Assembly (NCBI GenBank): GCA_964459985.1
Contig: CAYWOS010000050.1
Coordinates: 1 to 14,812, forward strand
Source of the DNA: CAYWOS01 sp964459985
GTDB lineage: Bacteria > Bacillota > Clostridia > Christensenellales > Aristaeellaceae
DNA: 14,812 nt
Direction of reading: 5' to 3'
The translations under genes were made by a program, and so were the position numbers. This document shows, in pieces, positions 1 through 7,335 of the stretch (position 1 is its first letter; each line of letters starts with the position of its first letter). The notes beneath the pieces are model-generated. The model made no database searches, was not told the origin of the DNA, and saw only the letters and a program-made list of their open reading frames with translations.

Positions 1-551
1 CCCACGCCGCGCTGCGCCGCGCACACGCACATCGACACGGCGTTGACGGGCAGCGAGTAGGCGAGAATGGAAAAGTAATCCGCCGCGTCCTTGAGCACCT
101 TGGCGTTTTCCTCGGTATCGCTCGTGCCGCCGGCGAGGCGCATCAGCGGCTCGGAAAAAACGAGCGCCAGCGACATCAGCGCCGCCGAGAGCAGGACGGC
201 CAGCAAAATGGCGTTGCGCAGCGTGGCGTTTGCCGCCGGACGGTCGTTTTCGCCGCGCCGCCGCGCCACGATCGCCGTCACGCCGACATTAAGCGCGAAA
301 AATACGCATAAAAGCAGCATGCGCGGCTGCATGGGCAGATTGACGGACGCCAGCGCGCCCTTGCCCAGCCCGCCGACCATCATGGTGTCGATCGAGCCGA
401 TCAGCCCGACCAGCACCATTTCGGCGATCGAGGGCAGCGCGATGCGCATCACGTCGCGGTAGGCGTCCCGCGTGCCCGGCAATTCGCCGAGGCGCGCCTC
501 TTGCTTGACCAGATACTCGGGCGCGAACAGGCGCCTGAACGGATTCATCAT
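1..551 (-). CDS. MATE-family efflux transporter, N-terminal part (runs off the left edge)
   Basis: Reading leftwards from ATG at 551, the frame stays open to the window edge (183 codons), so the C-terminal two thirds are missing. A short basic N-terminus precedes hydrophobic segments starting around residue 37 (IALPSIAEMVLVGLIGSID). Further on come the TMMVGGLG and FFALNVGVTAIVARRRGE stretches and a membrane segment near residues 114-131. This pattern is typical of the first half of MATE (MatE) multidrug/sodium antiporters, which export cationic compounds or metabolites across the membrane using an ion gradient; the substrate cannot be inferred. An AAGGAG lies 13 bases upstream of the first ATG; a second ATG follows directly (548), so the start is uncertain by one codon. 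It is transcribed away from the SpoIID-like gene. Family call confident, function general. Confidence 0.85.
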   Translation of the reverse strand, partial: MMNPFRRLFAPEYLVKQEARLGELPGTRDAYRDVMRIALPSIAEMVLVGLIGSIDTMMVGGLGKGALASVNLPMQPRMLLLCVFFALNVGVTAIVARRRGENDRPAANATLRNAILLAVLLSAALMSLALVFSEPLMRLAGGTSDTEENAKVLKDAADYFSILAYSLPVNAVSMCVCAAQRGV

Positions 552-603
552 CGACGGGGGCGTTCTCCTTCGTTTTCAGTCGGGTTTTGCGTGAACAAAT
601 AAA

Positions 604-632
604 AGTATAACACGGTTTTTGCGGATTTGCAC
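604..632 (-). promoter_or_regulatory. Possible promoter of the MATE gene
   Basis: On the minus strand TATACT (609-604) is preceded by TGT, giving an extended -10 element. The best -35 at 17-base spacing (GTGCAA, 632-627) matches only three of six consensus bases, so the call rests on the extended -10. It lies about 55 bases upstream of the start codon. Confidence 0.4.
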
Positions 633-665
633 ATCTTTTTTACAACCTCGTGACATGACTTGCCA

Positions 666-694
666 TTGGCTTTTTCGACAGCATCCTGTATAAT
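666..694 (+). promoter_or_regulatory. Sigma-A-like promoter of the SpoIID-domain gene
   Basis: TTGGCT (666-671), a 17-base spacer and a perfect TATAAT (689-694). Transcription would start near 701, giving a leader of about 108 bases containing the GC-rich palindromic stretch GGCGGCCGCC. It is oriented away from the MATE promoter. Confidence 0.65.
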
Positions 695-808
695 GAGCGT
701 GGATTCGCGCCGGCGGCCGCCGCGCTGCGCGGGGAATGAATAAACGTATGCGCAGGCGGTTACGCTATTCCCGATCGTAAGGAGCCGACCCGATAAAGGA
801 GTTTGTTG

Positions 809-2497
809 ATGAAAAGGAAATGCCTTTGCCGCCTGATGGCCGCGCTGATGCTGATGATGATCGCCCTGCCCCTGACGCCCGCGACGGCGGCGGAGGACAG
901 CCGCGTGCGCGTGAAGCTCACCAAGCTCAACCTGACCGACCGCATGACGGTGTCGCTCGACGGCAGCTATACGCTGAACGGCATCGCTTTCCAGCGCGGC
1001 AGCGATCTGACGATCTCCTGCGCGGGCGGCACGCTGATGGTGTATTACGAGGGCATGACGCTCGACGCCGGCAAAACGCTGACGCTCGTTCGCCACGCCG
1101 TCGCCGACTCGCAGGAGAACGGTTTTCGCGTCAACGACGCCTATTATCTCCATCCGGGCGATCTGATGCTGTCGATCGAGGGCGGGATGCTCTCGGCGGT
1201 GCTGCGCGCGCCGATGGAGGAATACCTGCTGGGCGTCGTGCCCTATGAAATGAGCGATTCCTTCCCGCTCGAAGCGCTCAAGGCGCAGGCGGTCGCGGCG
1301 CGGACGTACGCCTTTCAGCGCCTCGGCGCGAACAGGGATTACGACGTTGTGGACAACACCAACGATCAGGCGTACTACGGCGTGACCAAGGAGCATGTGA
1401 ACGCCGCGCGCGCCGTTTCGGAAACGCGCGGCGTGTGCGGCTACAACGGGAGCGCGCTCGCCTCGTGCTACTATTCGGCGAGCAACGGCGGGCAGACCGA
1501 GCTGGCCTCGCACGTCTGGGGCGGCGCGGATGAAAAATACCTCAAAATGTACGATGATCCCTATGATCTGGAAAACCCGCAGAGCATGGTCTATACCTAT
1601 ACGCTGCCCAAGGCCTTCTCGTCGGCCGACGCGCTGGGCGCGCTCAAGGATCACGTGCTCGGCGCGCTGTCCGAAATCATGGAGACGCGCGGCTACGACG
1701 GCGACACGCGGTCGATTCAGGTGACGGGCGTTGAAAGCGCGGCGACGCATACGGCGATGTACGTCGATTCGCCGAGCAAGCTGACGACGAAACTGCGCCT
1801 GAACCTGTACGTGTCGGGGCGTCGGCTGATCGACGACGACGAGGAAGAGGCGGTTTCGATCTTTTCAACGCCCCTCGCGCCCACGTCCGCGCCGGGCGCG
1901 GACAACGCGCGGTACGGCGATCTGCGCGCGCTCGCGGCGCCCGTCGCCGTCGATCTCGACCTCTTTCCGACGGTCGAAAAGGCCTGCGGGCTGTCGATCA
2001 ACGCCGAGAACAACGAAATCATCACCGTGCGCGAGACCGATTCGGCGTTCATCCTCGAATCGCGGCGCTTCGGGCACGGCGTGGGCATGAGCCAGCGCGG
2101 CGCGCAGTGGATGGCGCTGACCTACGATTGGACGTACGAGCAGATTCTGCGCTTTTATTATCCCGGCATGACGCTCAAAACGGTCGATCTGTCCTACGCG
2201 CTGCCGACGCCGCTCGGCGCGTCGTTCCTTTCGACGCCCGGCCCCGCCGCATCGCCCACGCCCAAGCCCATCCTGCCTGTGACTCTCGCGCCGGGCGACC
2301 GGGTTGCGACGGTGACGAACATCGCCGTCAATTCCTCGCTCAACCTGCGCGACGCGCCCGGGATGAGCGGCAACATCATCAAAATTCTGTACTACGGTCA
2401 AAAACTCGTGGTCGTGAGCGAAGAGGGCGACTGGCTGCGCGTGAAAACCGACGCCTTCGAGGGCTATGTCATGAAGGGATTCGTCACCATCGAGTAA
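809..2497 (+). CDS. Exported SpoIID/LytB-domain protein with C-terminal SH3b domain
   Basis: 562 residues. The ATG at 809 is chosen because AAAGGAG (795-801) sits 7 bases upstream; an in-frame TTG at 803 is less likely. Residues 1-28 form a signal peptide (basic start, hydrophobic core, ATAA). The SpoIID/LytB region carries EEYLLGVVPYEM (138-148), LEALKAQAVAARTYA (154-168), a Cys-bearing CYYSASNGGQT (220-230) and the family's C-terminal FGHGVGMSQRGAQWMA (421-436). SpoIID enzymes are lytic transglycosylases that trim stem-free peptidoglycan glycan; E147 in PYEM is the likely catalytic glutamate. A Pro/Thr-rich linker (about 474-495) leads to a bacterial SH3 domain (about 498-562, with SSLNLRDAPG), probably a wall-binding module. 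Sporulation SpoIID is normally membrane-anchored and without SH3, so this may be a vegetative wall enzyme rather than spoIID itself. Confidence 0.9.
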   Translation: MKRKCLCRLMAALMLMMIALPLTPATAAEDSRVRVKLTKLNLTDRMTVSLDGSYTLNGIAFQRGSDLTISCAGGTLMVYYEGMTLDAGKTLTLVRHAVADSQENGFRVNDAYYLHPGDLMLSIEGGMLSAVLRAPMEEYLLGVVPYEMSDSFPLEALKAQAVAARTYAFQRLGANRDYDVVDNTNDQAYYGVTKEHVNAARAVSETRGVCGYNGSALASCYYSASNGGQTELASHVWGGADEKYLKMYDDPYDLENPQSMVYTYTLPKAFSSADALGALKDHVLGALSEIMETRGYDGDTRSIQVTGVESAATHTAMYVDSPSKLTTKLRLNLYVSGRRLIDDDEEEAVSIFSTPLAPTSAPGADNARYGDLRALAAPVAVDLDLFPTVEKACGLSINAENNEIITVRETDSAFILESRRFGHGVGMSQRGAQWMALTYDWTYEQILRFYYPGMTLKTVDLSYALPTPLGASFLSTPGPAASPTPKPILPVTLAPGDRVATVTNIAVNSSLNLRDAPGMSGNIIKILYYGQKLVVVSEEGDWLRVKTDAFEGYVMKGFVTIE

Positions 2498-2535
2498 CGC
2501 GGCGAATTGTTTACACGCCGGCGGAACGCAAACGG

Positions 2536-2564
2536 TTGACCTTTTTGTGGAATCGTGATAAAAT
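2536..2564 (+). promoter_or_regulatory. Strong promoter of the Ig/OB-like exported protein gene
   Basis: TTGACC (2536-2541), a 17-base spacer and TAAAAT (2559-2564) preceded by TGA, which makes an extended -10. Start of transcription would be near 2571, giving a leader of about 27 bases with GGGAGGA before the GTG start. A perfect dyad overlaps the -10 and start site (separate entry). Confidence 0.7.
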
Positions 2565-2577
2565 TGTTACGATTCCA
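2548..2577. promoter_or_regulatory. Operator-like perfect inverted repeat over the -10/+1 region
   Basis: TGGAATCGT (2548-2556) and ACGATTCCA (2569-2577) are exact reverse complements separated by 12 bases. The arms flank the -10 box and cover the predicted start site, the usual place for a repressor dimer. A leader RNA hairpin is unlikely because the left arm lies upstream of the predicted start of transcription. No regulator gene is seen nearby, and I saw no second copy in the window. Confidence 0.5.
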
Positions 2578-2597
2578 TTTCGAGGGAGGAATAGACC

Positions 2598-4124
2598 GTG
2601 CGCAAAGTATTTTGGGTCACGCTCTGTCTGCTGCTGCTTCTGGCGACACCGGCGCTCGCCAAGACCTATACGTTTGTCGATATTCACGCGACGGTTGATC
2701 TGCCGGACAATACGTACGACGTCGTGCTGACGCCCGAAACGCTCAGCCAGAATACCACGTGGCTGGCGGCGCAGGGCATCGATTACGACGCTTTCGCCGC
2801 GCAGATGGCGGAGGACGGCGTGCTGATGGAAGCGCGCGACATCAAGAACGGCCGCGTGTTCCTTTTGACGGCGGTGGCCGATCTTGACGCCGGCAACTAT
2901 TTCGATCTGAATATTCAGGACGACGACATGCGCAAGCAATTCCGCGTGGGGCACTCCGAGAACGAGATATACAGCACGCTGGGCTATCACTATTACTCGG
3001 CGGCGTGGAAGAATTACGGCGGCACGACGCTGCGCTTCCTCCAGACGCGCTATTCGCTGCGCTTGGACGACAAGCTCGACCATGGCGGCTACCAGCGCAA
3101 AACCATCCGCAACGGCTATACCATTACATTGGACATGCAGACGCCCGGGCGCGAGGCGAACGACGCCGATCAGAAGGCGCTCAACAAGATCATGGACAGC
3201 TTCGCCTTCACCGAGATCCTGCCCGCGCCCGAGCTGCCCATCAAGCTGACCGTCACGCGCGAACCGCCGCTTGAAACGAGCGAGGAATCCTTCACCGTCG
3301 CGGGTAAATCGCAAAAAAACGCCAAGATCACGGTCACGGCAATCTCGCTGACCTCCTCCTCCTCCTCCGTGTTCAACGCCACGGCGAACAAGTCCGGCGC
3401 GTATTCCGTCAAGGTCACGCTGCCCGCGTCCGGCGTTTATTCCGTCCTTGTGCTCGCTGAGGCGGAGGGCGCGAAGGCGGCGCAGCAAACGTTTTCGGTC
3501 ACGTATCAAAAGGGGCTTTTGCCCGTCGAGCTGACCGCCGTTCCCGACGCCGTGCTGACGGACAAAACGGTCATTTCGGGCAAGACGGTGTCGGGCGCGA
3601 AAACGCAGATATCGGTGTCGGGCGCGAAAACGTACCAGAAGAGCACGTCCAGCTCGACGTTTAAGTTCACCGTCGACACCAGCGCCGAGGGAACGTACAA
3701 TTTCATTGTCACCGTCACCAAGAAGGGGCTGAATACGCAAACCTTCACCTATACCGCCACGCGGACGCTGACCGAGATCGAGCGCTACGAGCGCATGGCG
3801 GACGACGCCTCCTCGCCGTCGTACAGCAAGCTGAACGGCAGTACCGCCAACTACGAGGGCAAGTTGGTCAAGTATACCGGCTACATCACCTCGGTGTCGC
3901 AGGCGGCGGAGGAATGGGTGATCTGCTTCGCACTCAGCAAATCGGGCGATAACTACCGCAACCTCATGTATCTGATCTCCGATACGCAGCCGCTCTACGG
4001 CGAGGGCGATCAGGTGCGCGTGTTCGGCACCGTGAACGGCAAGTACACCGTCATGACCGAAGGCTCGGGCAGCAAGGATTACCCGCGTATCAGGCTGAAC
4101 GTGATGGAGGACGCGGCGCGGTAA
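2598..4124 (+). CDS. Exported protein of unknown function with Ig-like and OB-like regions
   Basis: 508 residues from a GTG start, chosen because GGGAGGA ends 7 bases upstream and the signal peptide begins there. Residues 1-21 (MRKVF, Leu-rich core, PALA) are a type I signal peptide; there is no lipobox. Residues 22-205 form a mixed region that I do not recognise. Residues about 214-304 and 308-388 are Ser/Thr/Val-rich beta-type stretches that look like two Ig-like domains, each following a PxxLT strand. Residues about 392-505 (LVKYTGYITSV ... YGEGDQVRVFGTVNGKYTV ... PRIRLNVME) resemble the OB-like beta-barrels at the C-termini of many Firmicutes surface proteins. The product is probably secreted or wall-associated; no enzymatic motif is visible. 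It follows the SpoIID-domain gene by 100 bases but has its own promoter. Confidence 0.8.
   Translation: MRKVFWVTLCLLLLLATPALAKTYTFVDIHATVDLPDNTYDVVLTPETLSQNTTWLAAQGIDYDAFAAQMAEDGVLMEARDIKNGRVFLLTAVADLDAGNYFDLNIQDDDMRKQFRVGHSENEIYSTLGYHYYSAAWKNYGGTTLRFLQTRYSLRLDDKLDHGGYQRKTIRNGYTITLDMQTPGREANDADQKALNKIMDSFAFTEILPAPELPIKLTVTREPPLETSEESFTVAGKSQKNAKITVTAISLTSSSSSVFNATANKSGAYSVKVTLPASGVYSVLVLAEAEGAKAAQQTFSVTYQKGLLPVELTAVPDAVLTDKTVISGKTVSGAKTQISVSGAKTYQKSTSSSTFKFTVDTSAEGTYNFIVTVTKKGLNTQTFTYTATRTLTEIERYERMADDASSPSYSKLNGSTANYEGKLVKYTGYITSVSQAAEEWVICFALSKSGDNYRNLMYLISDTQPLYGEGDQVRVFGTVNGKYTVMTEGSGSKDYPRIRLNVMEDAAR
3586..3632 (+). repeat. 20-base direct repeat inside the Ig-like region
   Basis: The 20-mer starting at 3586 recurs exactly at 3613, an offset of 27 bases or nine codons. 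It duplicates the peptide VSGAKT within one beta-rich segment. This looks like a small in-frame duplication of a strand rather than a mobile or regulatory repeat. Confidence 0.75.
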
Positions 4125-4126
4125 AC

Positions 4127-4176
4127 GCGCTTGACAAACAAGCGCCGGACTGTCAGAAAGACCGCGAAGCGGTTTT
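4127..4176 (+). terminator. Tandem hairpins after the Ig/OB-like gene, possible terminator
   Basis: Two bases after the stop codon GCGCTTG (4127-4133) pairs perfectly with CAAGCGC (4139-4145) across a 5-base loop, but no T-run follows. A second stem, AAGACCGC with GCGGTTTT (4158-4176, GAA loop, one G-T pair), ends in a run of four T. TTGACAAA (4131-4138) is also inverted at 4174-4181, so alternative folds exist. Termination here is plausible but weaker than at 5952. Confidence 0.4.
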
Positions 4177-4270
4177 GTCAACAGACCGCCGGCTTGCTCA
4201 AAAGCCGCTCATCGTCAGGAGTCACGGGCGACAGGGGAGATGCGCGCGCATGGACGTGCGTGATTCCCTT

Positions 4271-4307
4271 GCCGTCCCGCCGACGACAACGCGATGGGCG
4301 GCTTTTT
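4271..4307 (+). terminator. Possible rho-independent terminator upstream of the cysteine-repeat gene promoter
   Basis: GCCGTCCC (4271-4278) pairs with GGGCGGC (4296-4302) with one bulged T, followed at once by TTTTT (4303-4307). The 17-base loop is long. Its place, 14 bases before the next -35, would insulate the downstream promoter. Confidence 0.4.
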
Positions 4308-4320
4308 GGTATACCTGCGC

Positions 4321-4349
4321 TTGACAAAAAACGCGCGATCCTTTATGAT
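4321..4349 (+). promoter_or_regulatory. Near-consensus promoter of the cysteine-repeat exported protein gene
   Basis: Perfect TTGACA (4321-4326), 17-base spacer, TATGAT (4344-4349). Transcription would start near 4356, leaving a leader of about 110 bases with a 7-bp hairpin at 4379-4397. This is the closest match to consensus in the window. Confidence 0.75.
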
Positions 4350-4466
4350 GAAAGCGGAATGACAAGCGAATGACGGACGGCGCGTTCGTGACGCGCCGCG
4401 CCCGACGGGGACATCATCGGCGACGACGCGCGGCGTCCGCCGTTCATAGGGAAAGGAGCGGACATC

Positions 4467-5918
4467 ATGATACGACTGTGCCGGATCGCGCTCATCTCGG
4501 GGCTGCTGCTCATCCTGCTGTGCGGGGCCGCGTCCGCGTGTAACGAGCCGAGTTGTCCTAATTACGGAAAAACCGGAAGTGCTTACGGATGGCTTACCGT
4601 TAATGGGTACATTAATAATGCCATACATGAAATGCGGTGTAAGAGTTGTGATTATCCATATTACGAAGACCATTATGGCGGGACGGCTACCTGCATCGCC
4701 CAAGCGGTATGCTCGGAGTGCGGGATAGAGTACGGCAGTCTGGATCCGGGTAACCACGGCGATAATATCACATCCTACAATCGTCATGCGTCTTGTACAA
4801 TGGATGGGTATTTGAATAAGCGGATATGCATGGACTGCGACACGGTGATCAACCCCGGGACTGTTGAAGTAAAGCTCGGGCATGATTTCACGGGCATGTA
4901 TCGGTCTGATAACAACGCCACCTGCGACGGCGACGGCACCAAGACGGCGAAATGCGTGCGCTACGGGGCGGACGACTGCACGGAGACGGACACCGTCCCC
5001 GACGTCGGTTCGGCATTGGGGCATACGTTTTTGCCGTCCGATTACCTGTCGAATCATGACGAAACCTGTATGAACGATGGAACCAAGACGGCGCAGTGCG
5101 TCCGATACGGCTTCATCAACGGTTGCGCGGCGACCGATACCGTGCTGAATACCGGCAGCAGGAAATCGCACTCGATGAACTTGAATGAGTCGATACCCAA
5201 TCATGACGCGACCTGCGAAACCGACGGTACGTTGACGGCGAAATGCGAATGGTATGGCATGGACGGCTGCGAGGCGACGTACACGTATCCCGACGAGGGC
5301 AGCGCGCTTGGACACAGCTTTACGGTGTATGTCGCCAATCAGGATGCCGCCTGCGGCGTCCACGGAACGAAAACGGCTGTCTGCGACCGCGCCGGCTGCT
5401 TTGCGACCGACACCGTGGCTGACACGGACTCGCCGCTTTGCCACTGGTACGGCGAATGGACGCGGGCGGGCGAGGGCGCGCATCGTGCGGTCTGTCGCCG
5501 CGACGGCTGTATGTATACGGCGGAGCGCGCCTGCGAAACGGCGACCGTTTCCGTCGGCGGCGTCGAAATGACCTTTTGCCCGGTGTGCGGCGCGGGATTA
5601 ACGGACGGGAACGCGGCCGCGCTCGCCGCCGAGCCGATGAACGTGGATTCGCTGCCGCTCGGCGAATGGGTCGTCCGCCGCGTAACGCTCGCGGACGGCG
5701 CGGAGGCGCTGACGTTCGCGTACGAGTATGCCGTCAGACCGGTCAAAATGACGGGCGTTCACCGCGTCGCCGTGCCCGCCGCCGCGCTCGAGGGCTTGAC
5801 GACCGCAGAAGCCGCGCCCTTTGAAACCGACGGGAAGCGGATCATCCTGACCGTCGATTTCTCCGACGCCGCGCAGGGCGACTTCGTCCGCGTCGTCTCC
5901 CTCGCGCCAATGATGTGA
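4467..5918 (+). CDS. Exported cysteine-rich repeat protein of unknown function
   Basis: 483 residues. The ATG has GAAAGGAG (4451-4458) 8 bases upstream. Residues 1-24 are a signal peptide ending GAASA before C25; this fits either type I cleavage (ASA) or, less well, a lipobox. Six related units follow, with lead cysteines at C76, C110, C153, C201, C250 and C296, 34-49 residues apart. The later ones read NHDxTC..DGT.TA.C, then a second cysteine, a TDTV-like stretch and GxALGH. CxxC pairs are seen at C58/C61, C82/C85, C121/C124 and C371/C374; the middle repeats have CVRYG instead. The C-terminal 100 residues are a cysteine-free beta-rich domain. Such repeats occur in large surface proteins of gut Clostridia, where their role is unknown; metal binding or disulphide stabilisation is inference. 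Base composition is mosaic: about 40% GC at 4561-4680 and 72% at 5641-5700. Confidence 0.8.
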   Translation: MIRLCRIALISGLLLILLCGAASACNEPSCPNYGKTGSAYGWLTVNGYINNAIHEMRCKSCDYPYYEDHYGGTATCIAQAVCSECGIEYGSLDPGNHGDNITSYNRHASCTMDGYLNKRICMDCDTVINPGTVEVKLGHDFTGMYRSDNNATCDGDGTKTAKCVRYGADDCTETDTVPDVGSALGHTFLPSDYLSNHDETCMNDGTKTAQCVRYGFINGCAATDTVLNTGSRKSHSMNLNESIPNHDATCETDGTLTAKCEWYGMDGCEATYTYPDEGSALGHSFTVYVANQDAACGVHGTKTAVCDRAGCFATDTVADTDSPLCHWYGEWTRAGEGAHRAVCRRDGCMYTAERACETATVSVGGVEMTFCPVCGAGLTDGNAAALAAEPMNVDSLPLGEWVVRRVTLADGAEALTFAYEYAVRPVKMTGVHRVAVPAAALEGLTTAEAAPFETDGKRIILTVDFSDAAQGDFVRVVSLAPMM

Positions 5919-5951
5919 CAAACGGCGGGCAGCCGCCGATGGATCAAAAGA

Positions 5952-5987
5952 CTGCCGCGCGGGTTCGCCCGGGCGGCAGCCTGTTTT
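5952..5987. terminator. Strong bidirectional terminator between convergent genes
   Basis: CTGCCGC (5952-5958) pairs with GCGGCAG (5973-5979). After one G-G mismatch, CGGG pairs with CCCG around a TTCG loop. On the plus strand TTTTT follows (5983-5987), ending the cysteine-repeat gene. On the minus strand the same stem is followed by TCTTTT, and it lies 15 bases after the NUDIX stop codon, so it probably ends both units. Confidence 0.85.
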
Positions 5988-5994
5988 TCCGCGT

Positions 5995-6477
5995 CTATTC
6001 GCGATATACGAAATGCTGAACGCCGCGCGGCGGATGCAGGAGCAGCGCTTTGGCGTTCTCGGGATACAACGGAAGATCGGGCAGCGACGCAAGCGGAATC
6101 CAGTGGAACCAAAGCGTGAAGCGCCGTCCGGCGATTTGTTCGGCGGCGGGGAAAACGCCGGCGCGCGGCGTGCGATCGTCCGTGAGCGTCACGTCGTAGT
6201 ACAGGCAGATTTGGTGGCAGGGACGATTGTCCCACGGGAAAAAGATCTCCGCCACCCAGCGCAGCGCGCCCACGGATATGTCCGCGCCGATTTCTTCCTT
6301 CAATTCGCGCTTGAGCGTGTCCCTCGTTTCCTCGCCGAACGCCACGTGCCCGCCGGGCAGCGAATAGCCCGGATCGTCGTCGGGCTTTTGCAAAAGCACC
6401 AGACCGTTTTGCACGCAGATCGCGCCGACGCGGAAGCTGAACACGGTATCGTCCGTTTTGTAGAGAATGTCAGCCAT
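5995..6477 (-). CDS. NUDIX hydrolase
   Basis: 160 residues from ATG at 6477. The NUDIX signature GX5EX7REUXEEXGU is complete: G43, E49, R57, E58, E61, E62, G64. These glutamates bind the divalent metal that cleaves nucleoside diphosphate-X bonds. FSFRVGAICVQNGLVLLQ and PGYSLPGGH give the expected strand before the box, and the length is normal for the family. The substrate (oxidised dNTP, nucleotide sugar, capped RNA) cannot be read from the motif alone. The start codon overlaps the barstar stop by 8 bases (ATGGCTGA), suggesting translational coupling. A longer in-frame ORF begins at 6516, but it would overlap barstar further and lacks a better ribosome site. Last gene of the rsgA-barnase-barstar unit. 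Confidence 0.92.
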   Translation of the reverse strand: MADILYKTDDTVFSFRVGAICVQNGLVLLQKPDDDPGYSLPGGHVAFGEETRDTLKRELKEEIGADISVGALRWVAEIFFPWDNRPCHQICLYYDVTLTDDRTPRAGVFPAAEQIAGRRFTLWFHWIPLASLPDLPLYPENAKALLLHPPRGVQHFVYRE

Positions 6478-6763
6478 TTTCGCCGCTTCCCCGTTCCGAT
6501 GCGCGAATGAAATCAATCGCGCCCGTCCGCGCGGCGTCGTCGAACACGCGGAGCAGGGCGTCGCCGTACGCGCCGAGCGCGTCGCGCAGGGAGTCGGCGC
6601 TAGTCAGAATCACGGTCGCGCGTCCCGGCATCGACGTCAGGCAGTCGTGCAGCGCGTCCAGATTGTTCCCGTAATACGGCGGCAGCGACAGCGCGCGGCG
6701 CAGATGCGCGTGCGCGAGATGCCTGTCCGTCATTTGCTTGCCGTCAAGGATGTAAATGGTCAT
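6470..6763 (-). CDS. Barstar-family RNase inhibitor
   Basis: 97 residues, close to the 89-90 of Bacillus barstar. The core YYGNNLDALHDCLT (30-43) aligns with barstar YYGENLDALWDCLT. By recalled alignment the barnase-contacting residues map as Y29 to Y30, D35 to D36, W38 to H39, D39 to D40, W44 to M45 and E76 to D76. The key acidic residues are therefore kept while two tryptophans are replaced. Barstars are cytoplasmic proteins that plug the barnase active site and protect the producer. There is no signal peptide, as expected. The gene starts two bases after the barnase stop and overlaps the NUDIX gene by 8 bases; the tight spacing supports joint production of toxin and inhibitor. A longer upstream reading of the frame would run into barnase and is not used. 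Confidence 0.92.
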   Translation of the reverse strand: MTIYILDGKQMTDRHLAHAHLRRALSLPPYYGNNLDALHDCLTSMPGRATVILTSADSLRDALGAYGDALLRVFDDAARTGAIDFIRASERGSGENG

Positions 6764-6765
6764 GC

Positions 6766-7323
6766 CTAATCCTTCCCGTAGAGGAGCGTGAACGTTTCGT
6801 AATGGTCGGCGGTATAGTAGATCAGCCCGTCGTTTGAAAACACGATGCGTTTCGCGCCGCGCGAGGACGCGCCGCGCGTGTCGATATCGCATTCGGTATA
6901 CGCCCTGCCCGCCTTTTCGGGCAGCAAACCCTCGTAATTGCCGAAGCGGTCGCCGCCGATGGCGCGCCCGGGCGCGTATGTCTCCACCGGGCCGCTCTCC
7001 CAGCCGAGCTTGCGCGCCTCGTCTTTGGTGATGAAGTTGTCGGGCAAATGCCCGTAGAGATGAATGTACAGGGCGACGCGATCCCTGTCAAAGTACGCGC
7101 CGTCCCTGTCGACCGGCGCGGCGGTCGATTGGGACGCCGCCGTCTTGGATGCCGCCGTCGCCTTGGACGCGGCGGTCGTTGCGGAGACGGTCGCTTGTGA
7201 CGCTTCCCCGGCGGGGGCGGGGGCATCCCCGATGCCGGGGATGTCCTGCCCGAACGCCAAAAGCGCCGACAGCGCGAGGAGAACGAACAAAATGAGATAG
7301 CGTTTGCCGCCGTTTTTTTTCAC
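6766..7323 (-). CDS. Secreted barnase-type guanyl-preferring ribonuclease
   Basis: 185 residues from a GTG with AAGGAG about 7 bases upstream. Residues 1-25 are a signal peptide. Residues about 33-70 are an Ala/Ser/Thr linker with repeated TAASK-like units. Residues about 78-185 are a full barnase domain: LPDNFITKDEA, APGRAIGGDRFGNYEG, AYTECDIDT, FSNDGLIYYTADHYETFT. Barnase K27, E73, R83, R87 and H102 map to K100, E144, R155, R159 and H174 (recalled numbering), so general base E144 and general acid H174 are present and the enzyme should be active. Barnases cleave single-stranded RNA after guanine outside the cell or in target cells. The gene lies 12 bases after rsgA and 2 bases before its barstar. 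The linker is longer than in Bacillus barnase and may anchor or space the domain. Confidence 0.95.
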   Translation of the reverse strand: MKKNGGKRYLILFVLLALSALLAFGQDIPGIGDAPAPAGEASQATVSATTAASKATAASKTAASQSTAAPVDRDGAYFDRDRVALYIHLYGHLPDNFITKDEARKLGWESGPVETYAPGRAIGGDRFGNYEGLLPEKAGRAYTECDIDTRGASSRGAKRIVFSNDGLIYYTADHYETFTLLYGKD

Positions 7324-7335
7324 GGGAAATCTCCT

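Larger units (their letters stand above)
4125..4466. other. Non-coding gap of 342 bases before the cysteine-repeat gene
   Basis: No convincing gene on either strand. Contents in order: tandem hairpins (4127-4176), a terminator-like stem with a T5 run (4271-4307), a near-consensus promoter (4321-4349), and a GC-rich leader of about 110 bases. The leader has a 7-bp hairpin, GGCGCGT/ACGCGCC at 4379-4397, followed by the ribosome site. Confidence 0.6.

Noticed and set aside
548..1750. 400-codon minus-strand ORF opposite the SpoIID-domain gene
   Set aside because: Arg/His/Val-rich antisense shadow of a high-GC gene; the plus frame has a signal peptide, SpoIID motifs and an SH3b domain, and the antisense frame has none.
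4131..4136. TTGACA as a -35 box after the Ig/OB-like gene
   Set aside because: No -10-like sequence at 16-18 bases downstream; the bases are part of hairpin arms.
2511..4181. 556-codon minus-strand ORF opposite the Ig/OB-like gene
   Set aside because: Longer than the real gene but composed of low-complexity R/H/G/V translation; the plus frame has promoter, ribosome site and signal peptide.
7110..7215. Repetitive GC-rich stretch in barnase as a DNA repeat element
   Set aside because: It encodes the Ala/Ser/Thr linker; similarity between units follows from codon repetition, and it stays in frame.
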